NCBI GenBank assembly: GCA_965216725.1
Contig: CBDCGI010000003.1
Span: 43,732 to 107,731, forward strand
DNA length: 64,000 nucleotides
Origin: JACZUI01 sp965216725
GTDB taxonomy: Bacteria; Actinomycetota; Acidimicrobiia; Spongiisociales; ZC4RG35
Reading direction: 5' to 3'
Shown here: one piece after another, positions 49,624 to 57,763 of the stretch
Position numbering within the stretch: the stretch's first letter is position 1
How the letters are laid out: the number at the start of each line of letters is the position of its first letter
Notes under the pieces: model-generated
The model's database searches: none
Told to the model about the DNA's origin: nothing
Seen by the model: only the letters and a program-made list of their open reading frames with translations
Position numbers and translations under genes: made by a program

Positions 49624-49737
49624 ATGAAGGTAAGACCTTCCACAAAGAAGATGTGTGAGAAGTGTCGGATCATCCGGCGGCGTGGCCGCGTCTGGGTGAT
49701 TTGTGAGAACCCCCGTCACAAGCAACGGCAAGGTTGA
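49624..49737 (+). CDS. rpmJ: 50S ribosomal protein L36
   Basis: A 37-residue zinc-ribbon protein. The translation is MKVRPSTKKMCEKCRIIRRR then GRVWVICENPRHKQRQG. The CxxC and C-x4-H pattern of the zinc form is complete. The start ATG 49624 follows GGAGTAAGAG. The gene stands 14 bases before rpsM. Confidence 0.96.
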   Translation: MKVRPSTKKMCEKCRIIRRRGRVWVICENPRHKQRQG

Positions 49738-49751
49738 GAGGCGTTAGATAG

Positions 49752-50129
49752 ATGGCTCGCATCGCTGGAGTTGACCTCCCCCGAGACAAGAGGCTCGAGA
49801 TAGGCCTCACCTACATTTATGGAATCGGTTTGACGACCGCGCAGCGGGTCTGTGCCGAGACCGGCGTCAGCCCCGACACCCGTGTCCGGGAAATGACCGA
49901 CGATGAGGCGGCCAAGATACGCCGCTACATCGAGTCCAACCTCCGGGTCGAGGGTGACCTCCGACGCGAGGTGCAGCAGAACATCAAGCGGAAGATCGAG
50001 ATCGGCAGCTACCAGGGGATGCGTCATCGCCGTGGATTGCCGGTACGTGGCCAGCGCACTCACACCAACGCCCGTTCACGCAAGGGCCGGAGGGTCGCGA
50101 TTGCCGGTAAGAAGAAGGTGACCAAGTAG
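49752..50129 (+). CDS. rpsM: 30S ribosomal protein S13
   Basis: A 125-residue head protein (MARIAGVDLPRDKRLEIGLTYIYGIG...), with the helix-two-turn-helix and the basic tail GLPVRGQRTHTNARSRKGRR that reaches the P-site tRNA. The rpsK GTG overlaps its stop. Confidence 0.97.
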   Translation: MARIAGVDLPRDKRLEIGLTYIYGIGLTTAQRVCAETGVSPDTRVREMTDDEAAKIRRYIESNLRVEGDLRREVQQNIKRKIEIGSYQGMRHRRGLPVRGQRTHTNARSRKGRRVAIAGKKKVTK

Positions 50130-50521
50130 TGACAGCGCCAGGAAGCAAAAGGGTTCGTCGTCGGGAGCGGAAGAACATCTCCCACGGGCAGGCCCACATC
50201 AAAGCAAGTTTCAACAACACCATCATCAACATCACCGACCAGAAGGGCGACACCGTCGCCTGGACCTCAGGCGGGTCGGTGGGTTTCAAGGGATCCAAGA
50301 AGTCGACCCCGTACGCGGCCCAGGTCGCCGCCGAGGAGGCCGCTCGCCGCGCAGGTGAGCACGGCATCCGCAAGCTTGACGTGATCGTCAGCGGCACCGG
50401 TTCCGGACGGGACACTGCGGTTCGCACCTTGCAGAACATGGGCATGGAAGTGACCTACATCAAAGATGTCACTCCTATGCCGCACAACGGTGTCCGTCCC
50501 AAGAAGAGGCGGAGAGGCTGA
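50129..50521 (+). CDS. rpsK: 30S ribosomal protein S11
   Basis: A 130-residue platform protein near the Shine-Dalgarno helix. NISHGQAHIKASFNNTIINITDQKGDTVAWTSGG and ATTPYAAQVAAEEAAR-like STPYAAQVAAEEAARRAGEHGI are conserved; it ends PHNGVRPKKRRRG. The start is GTG 50129, and rpsD overlaps its stop by one base. Confidence 0.97.
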   Translation: MTAPGSKRVRRRERKNISHGQAHIKASFNNTIINITDQKGDTVAWTSGGSVGFKGSKKSTPYAAQVAAEEAARRAGEHGIRKLDVIVSGTGSGRDTAVRTLQNMGMEVTYIKDVTPMPHNGVRPKKRRRG

Positions 50522-51126
50522 TGGCTCGGTATACAGGCCCTCGGCACAAGGCATGCCGTCGGGCGCGCACCCCGCTTTGCCAATCGAAGAAATGCCCCGT
50601 CGATCGTCGTCCATACCCGCCGGGCGAGCACGGCAGGGGGCGTATCCGTGAGTCCGACTACCTGATCCAGCTCAGGGAGAAGCAGAAGCTCCGCTTCATG
50701 TACGGCGTCCTGGAACGTCAGTTCCGGCGCTACTACGTGGAGGCGGCCCGCCGCGACGGGATCACCGGCGACAATCTTCTCCTCTTGCTCGAACAGCGCC
50801 TCGACAACGTCGTTTGGCGCTCCGGACTGGCTGCGACGAGGCCGCAGGCCCGCCAGCTGGTCAATCACGGCCACTTCCAGGTGAACGGCCGCAAGGTCGA
50901 CATCCCCTCCTATCAAGTGAAGCCGGGTGATGTCGTGACCGTCAAGGAGAAGAGCAAGAACGCAATCGTCATCCAGCACGCAGTCGACACCCAGGGTCGG
51001 GAAGCCCCGCCCTGGATGAGTGTCGACCTCGGCGAACGCCGGGTGGCGGTTGATTCTCATCCCCGCAGAGACCAGATAGACACCGACATCAACGAACAGT
51101 TGATCGTCGAGCTCTACTCGAAGTGA
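50521..51126 (+). CDS. rpsD: 30S ribosomal protein S4
   Basis: A 201-residue primary assembly protein. MARYTGPRHKACRRARTPLC begins it, with Cys residues (CRRARTPLC, KKCPVD) that could hold zinc as in the zinc form of S4. The S4 RNA-binding domain reads LATRPQARQLVNHGHFQVNGRKVDIPSYQVKPGD (with Ala before Thr). In E. coli it represses the alpha operon. Confidence 0.97.
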   Translation: MARYTGPRHKACRRARTPLCQSKKCPVDRRPYPPGEHGRGRIRESDYLIQLREKQKLRFMYGVLERQFRRYYVEAARRDGITGDNLLLLLEQRLDNVVWRSGLAATRPQARQLVNHGHFQVNGRKVDIPSYQVKPGDVVTVKEKSKNAIVIQHAVDTQGREAPPWMSVDLGERRVAVDSHPRRDQIDTDINEQLIVELYSK

Positions 51127-51137
51127 GGTAACACAAA

Positions 51138-52091
51138 TTGTTGATAGTTCAGCGTCCCCAAATCGAAGAGGAATCGATCTCCCCGACCCGCTCCAGGGTT
51201 GTGGTGGAGCCTCTCGAGCCTGGCTTCGGATACACGCTCGGTAACACCCTTCGTCGCACCCTTCTCTCGCGGATCCCCGGTGCCGCGATAACTTCGATCC
51301 AGATCGAGGGAGTGGAGCACGAGTTCTCGACGATCAAAGGTGTCGTCGAAGACGTCGTCGACATCATTCTCAACCTGAAGCGGATCGTGGTCCGAATGGA
51401 CGATGTCGAGACCCAGACCCTCTACCTGTCGGCCAAAGGCCCGGGGGAGGTGAAGGCCGGCGACATCAAGCTCCCTGCCGGAGTTGAGATCGTCAATACG
51501 GGCGCCCATATCGCCACGTTGTCGGCGTCGGGCCGCCTCGAGATGGAGATGACCGTCGCACCCGGTGTCGGGTATCGAACGGCAGATGGCAACAAGGGTG
51601 GCAGCTCGACCATTGGGGTCATTCCCGTCGATTCCATCTTCTCCCCGGTGCGCAAGGTTGCCTATCAGGTGGAGAACACCCAGGTCGGCCAGATGACCAA
51701 CTTCGACCGATTGGTGCTCGACATCGAGACCAACGGCGCCATCGAGCCTTCCGAGGCAGTGTCGTCAGCAGGCAAGACGCTTGGTGAGTTGATGGGCCTT
51801 TTCGCCGACATCGGCGAAGGACAGGGCCTGGAGCTCGGCGAGGTGCAGCCTGAGATTTCGAGCTCGCCCGACCTGGAGCTTCCGATCGAGGCTCTCGACC
51901 TCTCGGAGCGTCCCCGCAACTGCCTGCGTCGCGCTCAGATCAAGACCGTGGGCGAGTTGGTGGAGCGCACGTCCGACGACTTGCTCAACATCACCAACTT
52001 CGGCCAGAAGTCGCTGGAGGAAGTCACGGCGAAGCTCGACGAGTTGGGTCTGAGCCTGGCCGACGCCGGCTCCGGCGGTGGCGGCATCTGA
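51138..52091 (+). CDS. rpoA: DNA-directed RNA polymerase subunit alpha
   Basis: 317 residues. The N-terminal dimer domain shows EPLEPGFGYTLGNTLRRTLLSRIPGAAITSIQIEGVEHEFSTI; the C-terminal domain, which contacts UP elements and activators, reads DLELPIEALDLSERPRNCLRRAQIKTVGELVERT, then ITNFGQKSLEEVTAKLDELGLSL. The start is TTG 51138 (M-L-I-V-Q-R-P), 11 bases after rpsD. rplQ overlaps its stop by one base. Confidence 0.97.
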   Translation: MLIVQRPQIEEESISPTRSRVVVEPLEPGFGYTLGNTLRRTLLSRIPGAAITSIQIEGVEHEFSTIKGVVEDVVDIILNLKRIVVRMDDVETQTLYLSAKGPGEVKAGDIKLPAGVEIVNTGAHIATLSASGRLEMEMTVAPGVGYRTADGNKGGSSTIGVIPVDSIFSPVRKVAYQVENTQVGQMTNFDRLVLDIETNGAIEPSEAVSSAGKTLGELMGLFADIGEGQGLELGEVQPEISSSPDLELPIEALDLSERPRNCLRRAQIKTVGELVERTSDDLLNITNFGQKSLEEVTAKLDELGLSLADAGSGGGGI

Positions 52092-52441
52092 TGCCGACGC
52101 CGAAGAAGGGCCCGCGATTTGGCGGCTCGCCGTCTCACTCGAAGATGATCATGGGCAACCTCGCCTCAGAACTCTTTCTTCGTGAGAAGGTGACCACCAC
52201 ACATGCCAAGGCGAAAGCAGTGCGTCCTCTTGCCGAGAAGCTGATCACCACGGCTCGCAAAGGCGACCTTCACTCCCGGCGGGTCGTGTTGAAGACGATC
52301 ACCAACAAGGACGCCGTGCACGTGCTCTTCGACGAGATCGCTCCTCGCTACGCGGATCGGCCCGGTGGCTACACCCGTATCACCAAGCTCGGCCCCAGAA
52401 GGGGCGACGGCGCCGAAGAAGCCATCATCGAGCTGGTTTGA
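52091..52441 (+). CDS. rplQ: 50S ribosomal protein L17
   Basis: A 116-residue tunnel-exit protein (MPTPKKGPRFGGSPSHSKMIMGNLASELFLREKVTTTHAKAKAVRPLAEKLIT). No C-terminal extension. It ends the alpha operon; the following gene is convergent, 25 bases away, with no clear terminator hairpin between. Confidence 0.97.
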   Translation: MPTPKKGPRFGGSPSHSKMIMGNLASELFLREKVTTTHAKAKAVRPLAEKLITTARKGDLHSRRVVLKTITNKDAVHVLFDEIAPRYADRPGGYTRITKLGPRRGDGAEEAIIELV

Positions 52442-52466
52442 CCCGCTGTCCCGGCCGATGCGGTCT

Positions 52467-52793
52467 CTAGCCGCGTAGCACCGCCACCAAGACGCCGAGC
52501 ACCGCTAGTCCGGTGCCCCCGATGAGAACGTGTAGCGCCGTCAGACGTCCGGGCAGCCAACGTCTCGCCATGGCGTCATCGGTGTAAAGGACCGCACCGA
52601 GCACTACTAGCGCCAGTCCGGCCAAGAGGAACACGGTCGAGAAGAGGTTGGGGAAGACGACCATCGAGATGAGAAGAACGAACAGGGTCGCCACCGTTCC
52701 CCTGCTGAAGATCCAGTCCGGCCAATCTGACCCGGACGAGGCCCGACCTTTCTCCAACCAGATGTCGAGCCGGGTCAGTGCTCGACGCCACAT
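52467..52793 (-). CDS. Small membrane protein of unknown function
   Basis: A 108-residue protein with three hydrophobic segments (VATLFVLLISMVVFPNLFSTVFLLAGLALVVLGAVLY and, at the end, ALHVLIGGTGLAVLGVLVAVL) after a charged, Trp-containing N-terminus. I recognise no family. It begins four bases after the stop of the gene at 52798, so the two are probably co-transcribed. Confidence 0.6.
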   Translation of the reverse strand: MWRRALTRLDIWLEKGRASSGSDWPDWIFSRGTVATLFVLLISMVVFPNLFSTVFLLAGLALVVLGAVLYTDDAMARRWLPGRLTALHVLIGGTGLAVLGVLVAVLRG

Positions 52794-52797
52794 CGGC

Positions 52798-53310
52798 TCA
52801 TCGGAGCGGGGCTCCTTGGCCTTCTTCTCGGCCCTTTGACTTCTTGGGAGCTTTGTCCTTCTTCAGGGGCCGCTCGGTCTGAGGAGTCTCGGTGGCAGCC
52901 TGAGGCTCAGGCAATGCTCGTGGTGGTGCGGATCCGTTTGACCGCACGGAGGCAGGTTCCGGCGGCGACGACTCTTTCTTGGTGCGGGTCCGCTTGACTC
53001 GGCTCCGGCTCCGGCTCTTCTTCTTGGTCTGATTGGCTGCGATCGCCTCCTGGAAGCCGAGAACATCTTTGACATCGAGGAGGATCTGCTCTCCTTCGAC
53101 CTGGACCCGGTAGCCACCAGCGACCCGTTCCATGTCGAGGTCGGAGATGGACCAGTCGCCGATCGTCTGGTCTGCGGCGCGAATCATCAGACGTCCGTCC
53201 TCAATCTGGACCCTGGTGTTCAGGGGCTGAGTGTCGGATCCAACTTTCAGTGCCGCGTCGAAGCCACCCATTCCTCCCATTATCGGTGTTTTTGGCCCGG
53301 GTTTGACCAT
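52798..53310 (-). CDS. Protein of unknown function with a basic low-complexity tail
   Basis: About 170 residues. The first 90 form a beta-rich domain (LNTRVQIEDGRLMIRAADQTIGDWSISDLDMERVAGGYRVQVEGEQILLDV), which looks like a small PH-like or DUF-type barrel. The rest is Lys/Arg/Pro/Ser-rich (KKKSRSRSRVKRTRTKKE, then PLKKDKAPKKSKGREE) and probably disordered, perhaps nucleic-acid binding. Start uncertain: ATG 53310, 53280 or 53271; anything longer would overlap the divergent coaA start. Confidence 0.6.
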   Translation of the reverse strand: MVKPGPKTPIMGGMGGFDAALKVGSDTQPLNTRVQIEDGRLMIRAADQTIGDWSISDLDMERVAGGYRVQVEGEQILLDVKDVLGFQEAIAANQTKKKSRSRSRVKRTRTKKESSPPEPASVRSNGSAPPRALPEPQAATETPQTERPLKKDKAPKKSKGREEGQGAPLR

Positions 53311-53376
53311 TTTCTGACGATTGGGGCGAGTAAGTACCCCGGCCTGCTTTGGCAGAATCGCAGTTAGCCTGAGCTT

Positions 53377-54292
53377 GTGGATCACCCCTTCTATCTCGAC
53401 TTTGACCGCGACTCCTGGGCGGCTCTCAGGGCGAACACGCCGTTGACGCTCGACGAGGCCGACGTTGAGAAGATTCGGGGTATCAACGTGCTTCTCGACA
53501 TCGACATGGTCGAGCACACCTATCTGCCGCTGAGCCGCCTGCTCAATCTTCAGGTGCAGGCCAGCCACCAGCTGGCAACCGTCACCGATACCTTTCTCGG
53601 AACTCCTCCGGCGCCGGTCCCGTTCGTCATCGGGGTCGCCGGCTCGGTGGCGGTGGGGAAGTCGACCATTTCCCGTGTTCTCCAGGCGATTCTCTCCCGT
53701 TGGCCCCCACCATCCGAGGGTCGACCTGGTGACCACCGATGGGTTCCTTCATCCCAACCGGATCCTCGAGGAGCGAGGTCTCATGGAGCGAAAGGGCTTT
53801 CCCGAGAGCTACGACCGGGCAGCGCTGTTGGATTTCGTTGCCCGGGCGAAGGCCGGAGAGCCCCACGTAGAAGTGCCGGTGTACTCGCACGTGGCCTACG
53901 ACGTCCTCGACGGCGAGACCCGTGTGGTGGACAGACCGGACGTTCTGATCCTCGAGGGTCTGAACGTGCTGCAGGCGGGGAAGGGTGGGGCTTTCGTGTC
54001 GGACTACTTCGATTTCTCGATTTTCGTGGATGCGGCGACAGCGGACATTCGCGACTGGTACGTCGAGCGTTTCCTCACGCTGAGAGAGACCGCGTTCACC
54101 CAGCCCAACGCCTACTTCAGCCGCTATGCGGAGTTGAGCGACACCGAGGCGGTTGAGGAAGCCACCCACATCTGGACGAGCATCAACGAGGTCAACCTGG
54201 TGGAGAACATCCTCCCCACTCGGGAGCGGGCGACGCTGATCCTGGAGAAGGCCACCGACCACTCCGTTGACCGGGTGAGGCTGCGGCGCTGA
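53377..54292 (+). CDS. coaA: Pantothenate kinase type I, interrupted by one frameshift
   Basis: Phosphorylates pantothenate, the first step of coenzyme A synthesis. The first part (53377 to about 53705) holds YLPLSRLLNLQVQAS and the P-loop GVAGSVAVGKST; the second, in another frame, resumes HHPRVDLVTTDGFLHPNRILEERGLMERKGFPESYDR, PVYSHVAYDV, LILEGLNVLQ and ILPTRERATLIL. The join lies in a run of five C at 53704-53708; removing one C gives a continuous 304-residue CoaA of normal length. This is more likely a sequence error than a real loss. The start is GTG 53377. Confidence 0.9.
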
Positions 54293-54319
54293 GGGAAACC
54301 GGAACGGTCTAGTCGGTTG

Positions 54320-55324
54320 TTAGGCGCCCTTGCCCGCATCAGATATCCGCTGACGCTGTTCATCACTCAAAGTCAGCTCGACGTATTTCAATGTCTCGAT
54401 TAGTTGGTCGGCGGAGGTCGCTCCAATGATCGGGATCGAGGTGAGCCCCTCGATTCGGCTCGCCCATTTGATGGCCACCTGTGCGGGGGTCGCGCCTAGC
54501 TCATCCGCAATGGCTTCCACCTCGTTCAGCACCCGCCACCAACGGTCAGGGAACTCTCCATATCGCTTGAACCTGGCGCCCCTCGACCCCTTGGGGAGGA
54601 TCGTGTTTCCTTCCGGATCTCGCCTGTACTTGCCGGTGAGGAATCCTCCTGCCAGCGGAGAAAACGGGCAAACAGGCATGTCGATGTAGCGGCAGGCGTC
54701 GAATAGGTCGGGTAAAGCCATCTCAATGGGGTCGAGTGTGTAAGGAACATGATCCGCCGCGTTGTACCGCGGCTGGATCACCGAGACTGGAGCCCAGCCT
54801 CGCGACTTGCACATCTCGTTGGCGAGAACGAGTTGCCAGGAAGCGAAGTTGCTGACACCTATGTAGTGGACTTTCCCGGCACGCACCAGATCGTTCAGAG
54901 CACTAAGTGTCTCCTCCAAAGGCGAGGGGTCATGCCAACCGTGGATGTAATAGATGTCCACGTAGTCAGTTCTTAGACGATTCAGGGTTCCCTCGATCTC
55001 GGCCATGACGATCTTGCGCGACAAGCCGATTCGCTGGCGTCCTGAGAGTGCAAAAAACACCTTGCTCGCCAAGACGAAGTCTTCGCGATCCTTGCCTTCA
55101 AGCCAGCTACCGATGTACGTCTCGCTGCGGCCATCATGTCCATATACGTTGGCGGTGTCGATGAAATTGACTCCGCTACCCCAAGCGGCATCCAACATCG
55201 AATGTGCTTGCTTCTCAGTGACGATCTCCGAGCCGTCAGGCGCCTCCTCCCCAAACATCCATGCACCGAGACAAGCTTCCGAGACCTCCAACCCGGTGCG
55301 GCCGAGGCGGAGATACTCAACCAT
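54320..55324 (-). CDS. Aldo/keto reductase (voltage-gated K+ channel beta-subunit-like group)
   Basis: A 334-residue NADPH-dependent oxidoreductase with a TIM-barrel fold. The catalytic tetrad is in place: Asp and Tyr in FIDTANVYGHDGRSE, Lys in LASKVFF, His in YYIHGWHDP. IPIIGATSADQLIETL near the C-terminus binds the adenosine 2'-phosphate. The substrate is unknown. Stands alone on the minus strand; its 3' end is 27 bases from the convergent coaA stop. Confidence 0.93.
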   Translation of the reverse strand: MVEYLRLGRTGLEVSEACLGAWMFGEEAPDGSEIVTEKQAHSMLDAAWGSGVNFIDTANVYGHDGRSETYIGSWLEGKDREDFVLASKVFFALSGRQRIGLSRKIVMAEIEGTLNRLRTDYVDIYYIHGWHDPSPLEETLSALNDLVRAGKVHYIGVSNFASWQLVLANEMCKSRGWAPVSVIQPRYNAADHVPYTLDPIEMALPDLFDACRYIDMPVCPFSPLAGGFLTGKYRRDPEGNTILPKGSRGARFKRYGEFPDRWWRVLNEVEAIADELGATPAQVAIKWASRIEGLTSIPIIGATSADQLIETLKYVELTLSDEQRQRISDAGKGA

Positions 55325-55430
55325 GGGATATCGCAGTTACGAGAACCATGATCGATTTCTACTCGCCTCGATGAGGCTGCGGCGGCCTGAAACGGGGCTG
55401 GAGGCGGACTAGCGGATAACCTCTCTCCCG

Positions 55431-55967
55431 ATGCAACGAATGTTCTCTCGTGCCACCCGGGCGTCGATGCTGTCGAAGACGCCGTTCACGGAGGCCTTCT
55501 TCGATTCCAACGCCGCTGCCGACGCGGCGATTCTGGTTTCGTCTGCGGCCGCTGGGGCCTATCTACTCGATGTCTTCTTCAACCAGCTTCGGGCGTTCTC
55601 GGTGTCGACCTTGCTCGCTGTCGTGATCGGCGGCGTCATTTCATGGCTCATCCTCGGATTTGCCACCTGGTTCACCGCTACTCGGCTCTTCGGGGCAAGC
55701 TCACGACCGCAAACGATGCTCGGCCTCCACGGTCTGGCCGCGCTTCCTCTGGTGCTCGAAGGCTTTGGCTCGGTCGACGGTGTCGGCGACATCGTCGCTG
55801 TGCTCGCTCTGATCTGGTACCTGGTTGTCCTCGTCATCGCCACCCGTGAGGCAGCCGACCTTTCCAACCGCGACGCCGGAGTCTCGGTGCTCATCGGCTT
55901 CGCCGCCGCGGTGTTGATAAGGGCGATCATCGACGTTCCCTTCGCCATCATCGGCTCGTTGTTCTAG
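55431..55967 (+). CDS. Yip1-domain-like membrane protein
   Basis: A 178-residue protein with five hydrophobic segments (AILVSSAAAGAYLLDVFF, LLAVVIGGVISWLILGFATWF, LGLHGLAALPLVLEGF, VAVLALIWYLVVLVIATREAADLS, VLIGFAAAVLIRAIIDVPFAIIG). The helix order and the central LGLHGLAALP(L)...W-x(2)-V-L-x-T-RE-A pattern resemble Yip1/YIF1-type families, role unknown in bacteria. ATG at 55431; truA follows after 64 bases. Confidence 0.65.
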   Translation: MQRMFSRATRASMLSKTPFTEAFFDSNAAADAAILVSSAAAGAYLLDVFFNQLRAFSVSTLLAVVIGGVISWLILGFATWFTATRLFGASSRPQTMLGLHGLAALPLVLEGFGSVDGVGDIVAVLALIWYLVVLVIATREAADLSNRDAGVSVLIGFAAAVLIRAIIDVPFAIIGSLF

Positions 55968-56031
55968 CGGCAGCTGGACACCCTCAGAGTCGGCCGATAT
56001 TGGCGTGCCTCCGTCCATCTACGATCGAGCG

Positions 56032-56760
56032 ATGCCCACCTACCGGTTGACTCTCGCCTACGACGGCTCCGGCTACCACGGCTATGCGCGACAGAACGGC
56101 CTGCGCACGGTCCAGGGCGAACTGGAGTCGGCGTTGGCAGACATCGTGGGACTGCAGATTGACACGGCCGTGGCCGGACGGACCGATGCCGGGGTGCACG
56201 CCCGGGGCCAAGTGGTGAGTTTCGAGGCTGAAGATGTCGACAGCGACCGTCTGATTCGGTCCCTGAATGGGATCCTGGGACCCGAAATCGCGGTGAGCGA
56301 ACTGGAAGAGGTCGACCCCGATTTCCACGCGAGGTTCTCGGCGAAATGGCGCCGTTACCGATATCAGTTGGACACCTCCCCCGCCCCCGATCCACTGGAG
56401 CGTCATCGAATCTGGAGCGTGCGCCGAAGTCTTGACATGGCAGCGATGGAGCTGGCGTGTGGTGTGGTTGTGGGGGAGCACGATTTCAGTTCTTTCTGTC
56501 GCCGACTCGAAGACAAGACCAATGTCAGGGAAGTCATCAGCGCCGAATGGACGGCTGAGGGCGACGTTTTGTCGTTTTGGATTCAGGCCAACAGCTTCTG
56601 CCAGCAGATGGTTCGCTCGATCGTCGGATACTGCTACGACGTCGGCCGTGGCTTCGCTGCGGCGGGGGATGCGAAAGGTGTTCTCGACGCCCGAGACCGC
56701 TCGGTGGTGGCAACGGTCGCCCCTCCGCACGGTTTGACCCTCTGGGAAGTGGGCTATTGA
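56032..56760 (+). CDS. truA: tRNA pseudouridine(38-40) synthase
   Basis: A 242-residue enzyme modifying the anticodon stem. The catalytic Asp is in AGRTDAGVHARGQV; LAYDGSGYHGYARQ opens the fold, and FCQQMVRSIVGYCYDVGRG is the C-terminal block. I start at ATG 56032 (MPTYRLTLAYDG); an upstream in-frame ATG at 56005 would add nine unrelated residues. Often near rplQ or rplM in Actinobacteria, as here. Confidence 0.95.
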   Translation: MPTYRLTLAYDGSGYHGYARQNGLRTVQGELESALADIVGLQIDTAVAGRTDAGVHARGQVVSFEAEDVDSDRLIRSLNGILGPEIAVSELEEVDPDFHARFSAKWRRYRYQLDTSPAPDPLERHRIWSVRRSLDMAAMELACGVVVGEHDFSSFCRRLEDKTNVREVISAEWTAEGDVLSFWIQANSFCQQMVRSIVGYCYDVGRGFAAAGDAKGVLDARDRSVVATVAPPHGLTLWEVGY

Positions 56761-56810
56761 GGTTTAGTCTGCCGCTTCGTCGCGGGATGGGTGAAACCGC
56801 CCGGTGTCAG

Positions 56811-56840
56811 TTGGCCTAATCCGCCTCGCCCGAATATCAT
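56811..56840 (+). promoter_or_regulatory. Predicted promoter of the rplM-rpsI-glmM unit
   Basis: TTGGCC at 56811-56816 and TATCAT at 56835-56840 with an 18-base spacer, 50 bases after the truA stop and 71 before rplM. Confidence 0.5.
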
Positions 56841-56846
56841 GTGACC

Positions 56847-56862
56847 GCTCCCGTCAGGGAGC
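56847..56862 (+). promoter_or_regulatory. Short hairpin at the predicted 5' end of the rplM mRNA
   Basis: GCTCCC-GTCA-GGGAGC, a perfect 6-bp stem beginning about seven bases after the -10 box, so it would form at the very start of the transcript. It could stabilise the mRNA or be part of an L13-type leader; not a confirmed class. Confidence 0.35.
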
Positions 56863-56910
56863 AGTTTCCCCTAGAAACCCCGGCATCTACCCATGCGAGG
56901 AAACCTCTAG

Positions 56911-57372
56911 ATGACCATGAACAAGACTTATTCGCCCAAGCCGGGCGACATCACCCGAGATTGGTGGCTGGTCGATGCCACCGACCTGCCCTTGGGACGC
57001 CTTGCGTCTGAGCTGGCGACTGTGTTGCGGGGCAAGCACAAGCCGACGTATGCCCCCCACGTCGACGGTGGCGACTTCGTGGTCGTCGTCAACGCGGAGA
57101 AGGTCGCGGTCACATCGGGCAAGAGCCAGTCGAAGATCTATTACCGGCATTCGGGCTACCCCGGTGGCATCAAGGCCGAAACCTTCGATTCACTGAAGGA
57201 GCGACGTCCCGAAGCCATCATCGAACGTGCCGTCAAAGGGATGCTGCCCAAGAACAAGCTGGGTCGGCAGATGGCACGCAAGCTCAAGGTCTATTCCGGC
57301 GGAGAGCATCCACACGCTTCCCAGAGCCCACAAACCCTCGACCTGAACATTCGGAAGGTGGAGACCCGATGA
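56911..57372 (+). CDS. rplM: 50S ribosomal protein L13
   Basis: 153 residues: TYSPKPGDITRDWWLVDATDLPLGRLASELATVLRGKHKPTYAPHVDGGD and RAVKGMLPKNKLGRQMARKLKVYSGGEHPHASQSP are the family blocks. GAGGAAA stands nine bases before ATG 56911. The rpsI ATG overlaps its stop (ATGA). Confidence 0.97.
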   Translation: MTMNKTYSPKPGDITRDWWLVDATDLPLGRLASELATVLRGKHKPTYAPHVDGGDFVVVVNAEKVAVTSGKSQSKIYYRHSGYPGGIKAETFDSLKERRPEAIIERAVKGMLPKNKLGRQMARKLKVYSGGEHPHASQSPQTLDLNIRKVETR

Positions 57373-57761
57373 CCAAGCCACTCGTCCAGACGACCGGACG
57401 GCGCAAGTCGTCCGTTGCCCGGGTCCGCTTCCGTGACGGATCGGGCCAGCTGATCTTGAACAAGCGCCCGCTCGAGGAGTATTTCCCGACCATGGCGATG
57501 CGGATGCGGGTGATGGAGCCGCTCAACGTCGCCGAGGCCCAGGGGCGCTACGACATCGACGCCACCCTCGAGGGGGGCGGCACCACCGGCCAGGCAGATG
57601 CGCTTCGGCTCGGTATCGCACGTGGGCTGGTCGAACTCGACCCGGATTTGCGTGGCAAGCTCAAAGAGGCCGGCCTACTCACCAGAGACGCTCGGGTCGT
57701 TGAGCGCAAGAAGTACGGCCTTCGCAAGGCCCGTCGCGCTCCTCAGTACACCAAGCGCTGA
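57369..57761 (+). CDS. rpsI: 30S ribosomal protein S9
   Basis: 130 residues. TTGRRKSSVARVRFRDGSGQLILNKRPLEEYFP opens it, and it ends RKKYGLRKARRAPQYTKR, whose final Lys-Arg contacts the P-site tRNA. glmM begins two bases after its stop. Confidence 0.97.
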   Translation: MTKPLVQTTGRRKSSVARVRFRDGSGQLILNKRPLEEYFPTMAMRMRVMEPLNVAEAQGRYDIDATLEGGGTTGQADALRLGIARGLVELDPDLRGKLKEAGLLTRDARVVERKKYGLRKARRAPQYTKR

Positions 57762-57763
57762 CG

